In this document: piece after piece, positions 5,983 to 8,395 of the stretch
Numbering within the stretch: the first letter of the stretch is position 1
How the letters are laid out: each line of letters starts with the position of its first letter
From: Bifidobacteriaceae bacterium
Lineage (GTDB): Bacteria; Actinomycetota; Actinomycetes; Actinomycetales; WQXJ01
Assembly: GCA_031272565.1 (NCBI GenBank)
Contig: JAISTN010000199.1
Span: forward strand, 1-8,395
Direction of reading: 5' to 3'
Length of the DNA: 8,395 nt
Notes under the pieces: generated by a model
The model's database searches: none
Told to the model about the DNA's origin: nothing
What the model saw: only the letters and a program-made list of their open reading frames with translations
Position numbers and translations under genes: made by a program

Positions 5983-7082
5983 TGAGCCAGGATTTCATTC
6001 CCGCGGCCAAGCCGATCATCGGCGAGGAAGAACGGGCGGCGGTTGACCGTGTGCTGCGCAGCGGCATGATCGCGCAGGGCCCCGAGGTGGCGGCCTTTGA
6101 GCAGGAGTTCTCAGCGCAGTTGGTCCAGGGCCGTGAGTGCGTCGCCGTGTCGTCCGGCACGGCCGGGCTGCACCTGGGCCTGCTGGCCAGCGGCGTGGGG
6201 CCGGGCGACGAGGTGATTGTGCCTTCGTTCACGTTTGCGGCCACCGCCAACTCGGTCGCCTTGACCGGCGCCACGCCGGTCTTCGCGGATATCGACCCGG
6301 TCTACTTCTGCCTTGACCCGCAGGCCGTCGCGGCCGCCATCGGGCCTAAGACCCGGGCCATCATGCCGGTCCACCTGTATGGCCAGCCGGCCGACATGGC
6401 GGCGCTGGGGGCCCTGGCCGCCAGCCATGGCCTGGAGTTGTTCGAGGACGCCGCCCAGGCGCATGGCGCCCAGTTGGACGGCCAAGCGGTGGGCACGTTT
6501 GGCACCTTCGCCATGTTCTCGCTCTATCCGACCAAGAACATGACCAGCGGCGAGGGCGGCATGATCAGTTGCGCCAACCCCACGGTGGCCAGGAACGCCC
6601 GCCTGCTGCGCAACCAGGGCATGGAGAAGCAGTACGCCAACGAAGTGATTGGCTTCAACCAGCGGATGACGGACATCCACGCTGCGATTGGCCGCGTCCA
6701 GTTGACCAAGGTGGGTGGCTGGACGGCCCAGCGCCAGGCCAACGCCGCCTTCCTGAGCGCCAACCTGGAAGGCGTCACGGTGCCGGCGGTGCGGCCCGGC
6801 GCCACGCATGTTTACCACCAGTACACCATCCGGGTGCCGGAAGGCCGCGACCGGATTGTCCAGGCCCTGCGGGAGGAATACCAGGTTGGTTCTGGCGTCT
6901 ACTACCCGATCCCCAACCACGAACTGGCGTCACTGCGCCAGTTCGCCCCTGGCCTGGTGTTGCCACAAACGGCGGCCGCGGCGGCCGAGGTGATCTCCCT
7001 GCCGGTGCATCCCTCCTTGTCGCAGGCGGACCTGGAGCGGATTGTGACGGCGGTCAACACGCTGGTCAAGGCAGGTGCTTAG
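5982..7082 (+). CDS. wbpE: WbpE-like PLP aminotransferase (DegT/DnrJ/EryC1 family)
   Basis: This sugar aminotransferase is predicted to convert the 3-keto intermediate of a UDP-2-acetamido sugar to the 3-amino sugar, normally with glutamate as amino donor. The 366 residues are typical of fold-type I DegT enzymes. Cofactor features are SSGTAGLHL (57-65) for the PLP phosphate, PSFTFAATANS (81-91), DIDPVYFCLDP (103-113), MPVHLYGQPADM (128-139), FEDAAQAHGA with D156 for the pyridine nitrogen (154-163), and LYPTKNMTSGEGG (181-193) with Lys185 forming the internal aldimine. RNQGM, GFNQRMTDIHAAIG and QLTKV form the usual C-terminal substrate-side segment. AGGAGG (5969-5974) lies seven bases before the ATG, inside the end of the acetyltransferase gene, and the TAATG overlap indicates coupling. 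The WbpE role, rather than another 3- or 4-aminotransferase, rests on the flanking acetyltransferase and oxidoreductase. Confidence 0.9.
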   Translation: MSQDFIPAAKPIIGEEERAAVDRVLRSGMIAQGPEVAAFEQEFSAQLVQGRECVAVSSGTAGLHLGLLASGVGPGDEVIVPSFTFAATANSVALTGATPVFADIDPVYFCLDPQAVAAAIGPKTRAIMPVHLYGQPADMAALGALAASHGLELFEDAAQAHGAQLDGQAVGTFGTFAMFSLYPTKNMTSGEGGMISCANPTVARNARLLRNQGMEKQYANEVIGFNQRMTDIHAAIGRVQLTKVGGWTAQRQANAAFLSANLEGVTVPAVRPGATHVYHQYTIRVPEGRDRIVQALREEYQVGSGVYYPIPNHELASLRQFAPGLVLPQTAAAAAEVISLPVHPSLSQADLERIVTAVNTLVKAGA

Positions 7083-7085
7083 GCG

Positions 7086-8072
7086 ATGGCCAACCTGCGC
7101 GCCGGGGTGATCGGCATCGGCTCGATGGGCCGGCATCACGCCCGCATCATGAGGGAGATTGACGGCGTCGACCTGGTGGCGGTGGCCGATCCGGGCGGGG
7201 ACCGCTTTGGTGTGGCCCGTGAACTGCCGGTGGGCCGGTCGGTGGAGGACCTGATCGCGGCCGGACTGGACCTGGCCGTGGTGGCCGTGCCCACAGCCTT
7301 CCATGAGGAGGTGGGGCTGGCCCTGGCGGCGGCCAAGGTGCCCACCATGATCGAAAAGCCGGTGGCGGCCTCGTCCCAGGCTGGCCAGCGCCTGGTCGAG
7401 GCCTTTGCTGCGGCCGGCGTGGTGGCGGCCGTGGGCCACGTGGAGCGCTTCAACCCGGCCATCGCGGAGATGCGCCGGCGCATCCAGGCGGGTGAACTGG
7501 GCGATGTCTACCAGGTGGCCACCCGGCGGCAGGGCCCGTTCCCGGCCCGCATCAGCGACGTGGGCGTGATCCGCGACCTGGCGGTGCATGACATCAACAC
7601 CACCCAGTGGCTGGCGGATTCGGACTATGTGGCGGTGGCCGCCCAGACGGCCTACCAGGCCGGCCGGGAGCATGAAGACATGGTGGCGATCACCGCCCGC
7701 CTGGCCAACGGCGTGCTGGTCAACCATCTGGTCAACTGGCTCAGCCCCAACAAGGACCGTTCCACCGTGGTGACCGGCGCCCGGGGCGCTCTGGTGGCGG
7801 ACACGATGGGCGTGACTTTGACCTTCTATGCCAACGGTTCGGTCAGTTCGGAATGGGAGCACCTGCGCCAGTTCCGGGGTGTCACCGAAGGCGACATCAC
7901 CCGTTACGCGTTGAAGACCTGGGAGCCGCTGAAGGCGGAAGGCGAAGCCTTCCGCGACGCCGTCCTGGGGGTGCGCGACGATGTGGTCACCCTGGAAGCG
8001 GGCGTCAAGACCCTGGTGGCGGCGGAGGCGGCGCTGGAGTCGGCCGCCAGTGGGGTGAGCGTCAACCTGTAG
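7086..8072 (+). CDS. Gfo/Idh/MocA oxidoreductase, probable UDP-GlcNAc(A) 3-dehydrogenase
   Basis: This is predicted to oxidise the C3 hydroxyl of UDP-GlcNAc or UDP-GlcNAcA with NAD+, giving the 3-keto substrate for the adjacent aminotransferase. The 328 residues show an N-terminal Rossmann domain with GVIGIGSMGRHHAR (7-20), VAVADP (31-36) and VVAVPTAFHEE (65-75), the IEKPVAA signature (89-95), GHVERFNPAI (117-126), and DLAVHDINTTQWL with H168-D169 (164-176) before the C-terminal beta-sheet domain. GHVERFNPA and DLAVHDI fit the subfamily that includes, as I recall, archaeal UDP-GlcNAc 3-dehydrogenases. This differs clearly from Pseudomonas WbpB, so I give no symbol. Its ATG is three bases after the aminotransferase stop, with AAGGCAGG (7069-7076) as a possible distant ribosome binding site. 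It ends the operon, overlapping the convergent membrane-protein gene by 11 bases. Confidence 0.85.
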   Translation: MANLRAGVIGIGSMGRHHARIMREIDGVDLVAVADPGGDRFGVARELPVGRSVEDLIAAGLDLAVVAVPTAFHEEVGLALAAAKVPTMIEKPVAASSQAGQRLVEAFAAAGVVAAVGHVERFNPAIAEMRRRIQAGELGDVYQVATRRQGPFPARISDVGVIRDLAVHDINTTQWLADSDYVAVAAQTAYQAGREHEDMVAITARLANGVLVNHLVNWLSPNKDRSTVVTGARGALVADTMGVTLTFYANGSVSSEWEHLRQFRGVTEGDITRYALKTWEPLKAEGEAFRDAVLGVRDDVVTLEAGVKTLVAAEAALESAASGVSVNL

Positions 8073-8395
8073 GGGCCGCCACTGTTGCCCGCCGCTCCCG
8101 GCGGTGGGTCAGGATGGCCCGCCAGGCGGGCGCGGCCAAGGCCAAGATGGCCGGCATGACGGCGTAGCGGTAGCGCGGCTGGGCCTCGATCACCAGGTGG
8201 ATGGCGGCGTAGGCGCAGACAAACGCGGCCAGGGCCGCGCCCGTCAGCGCGGCCGGGCCCGGTTCGAGCCGGCTGGCCGCCCGGCTGCGCCGGGCGGCCA
8301 CCACCACCCCAGCACCGGCCAAGATCACCAGCGCCGGGAACAGGCCGCGTTCCAGGTGCAATTCGCGTTCAATCGCCGCCGTTTCGGCCGCCGTC
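8062..8395 (-). CDS. C-terminal end of a polytopic membrane protein, probable PMT/ArnT-like glycosyltransferase (partial)
   Basis: Only the last 110 or so residues are in the window; the frame is open to the right edge, so the TTG at 8361 is unlikely to be the real start. Counting from that TTG, three hydrophobic segments are visible: about 8-23 (FPALVILAGAGVVVAA), 37-58 (ALTGAALAAFVCAYAAIHLV) and 69-84, followed by a basic tail (THRRERRATVAAPTG) that should be cytoplasmic. The motif IEAQPRYRYAVMPAILALAA (59-78), a charged-aromatic turn before the last membrane segment, resembles the C-termini of lipid-linked-sugar glycosyltransferases of the ArnT/PMT superfamily. The catalytic N-terminal loops lie outside the window, so the activity is unproven. 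An unrelated multi-pass membrane protein is possible. Confidence 0.65.
   Translation of the reverse strand, partial: TAAETAAIERELHLERGLFPALVILAGAGVVVAARRSRAASRLEPGPAALTGAALAAFVCAYAAIHLVIEAQPRYRYAVMPAILALAAPAWRAILTHRRERRATVAAPTG

Noticed and set aside
6930..7862. A 310-codon minus-strand open frame opposite the oxidoreductase.
   Set aside because: It is rich in His, Arg and Gly with no recognisable domain, and lies entirely antisense to a well-supported oxidoreductase gene and the end of the aminotransferase.

Overview
The window is very GC-rich throughout. Genes are tightly packed, with GTG and ATG starts, 1- and 4-base stop/start overlaps and AGAAGGA-type ribosome binding sites. Protein style and codon use suggest a high-GC Actinomycetota; I cannot place it more precisely. 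There are no tRNA or rRNA genes, insertion sequences, CRISPR arrays or obvious phage genes, and no gene-free stretch over 300 bases.

Layout, left to right: (1) the 3' part of a GT4-type glycosyltransferase (+), whose frame is open to the left edge and so is probably truncated; (2) a convergent non-hydrolysing UDP-N-acetylglucosamine-type 2-epimerase (-); (3) after a 228-base divergent intergenic region, a translationally coupled trpD-trpC-trpF block (+) with 4-base overlaps; (4) after a 163-base gap, an acetyltransferase / PLP aminotransferase / Gfo-Idh-MocA oxidoreductase operon (+); (5) the C-terminal end of a polytopic membrane protein (-), probably a PMT/ArnT-like glycosyltransferase, overlapping the oxidoreductase tail to tail and running off the right edge.

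The epimerase, acetyltransferase, aminotransferase and oxidoreductase together match four of the five steps of the Wbp-type pathway to 2,3-diacetamido-2,3-dideoxy uronic acid nucleotide sugars (UDP-GlcNAc3NAcA / UDP-ManNAc3NAcA). The C6 dehydrogenase (WbpA) is not in the window. With glycosyltransferases on both sides, this is most likely part of a surface polysaccharide or glycan locus. The trpDCF block sits between the epimerase and the other three sugar genes. Its three products carry the core family residues but share several departures from textbook TrpD, TrpC and TrpF motifs, so it looks like a distinct lineage of partial tryptophan operon (anthranilate to indole-3-glycerol phosphate) without trpE, trpG, trpA or trpB nearby.

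The most notable points are the variant trpDCF cassette, its position inside a sugar-nucleotide gene set, and a C3 oxidoreductase that is not of the classical Pseudomonas WbpB type.
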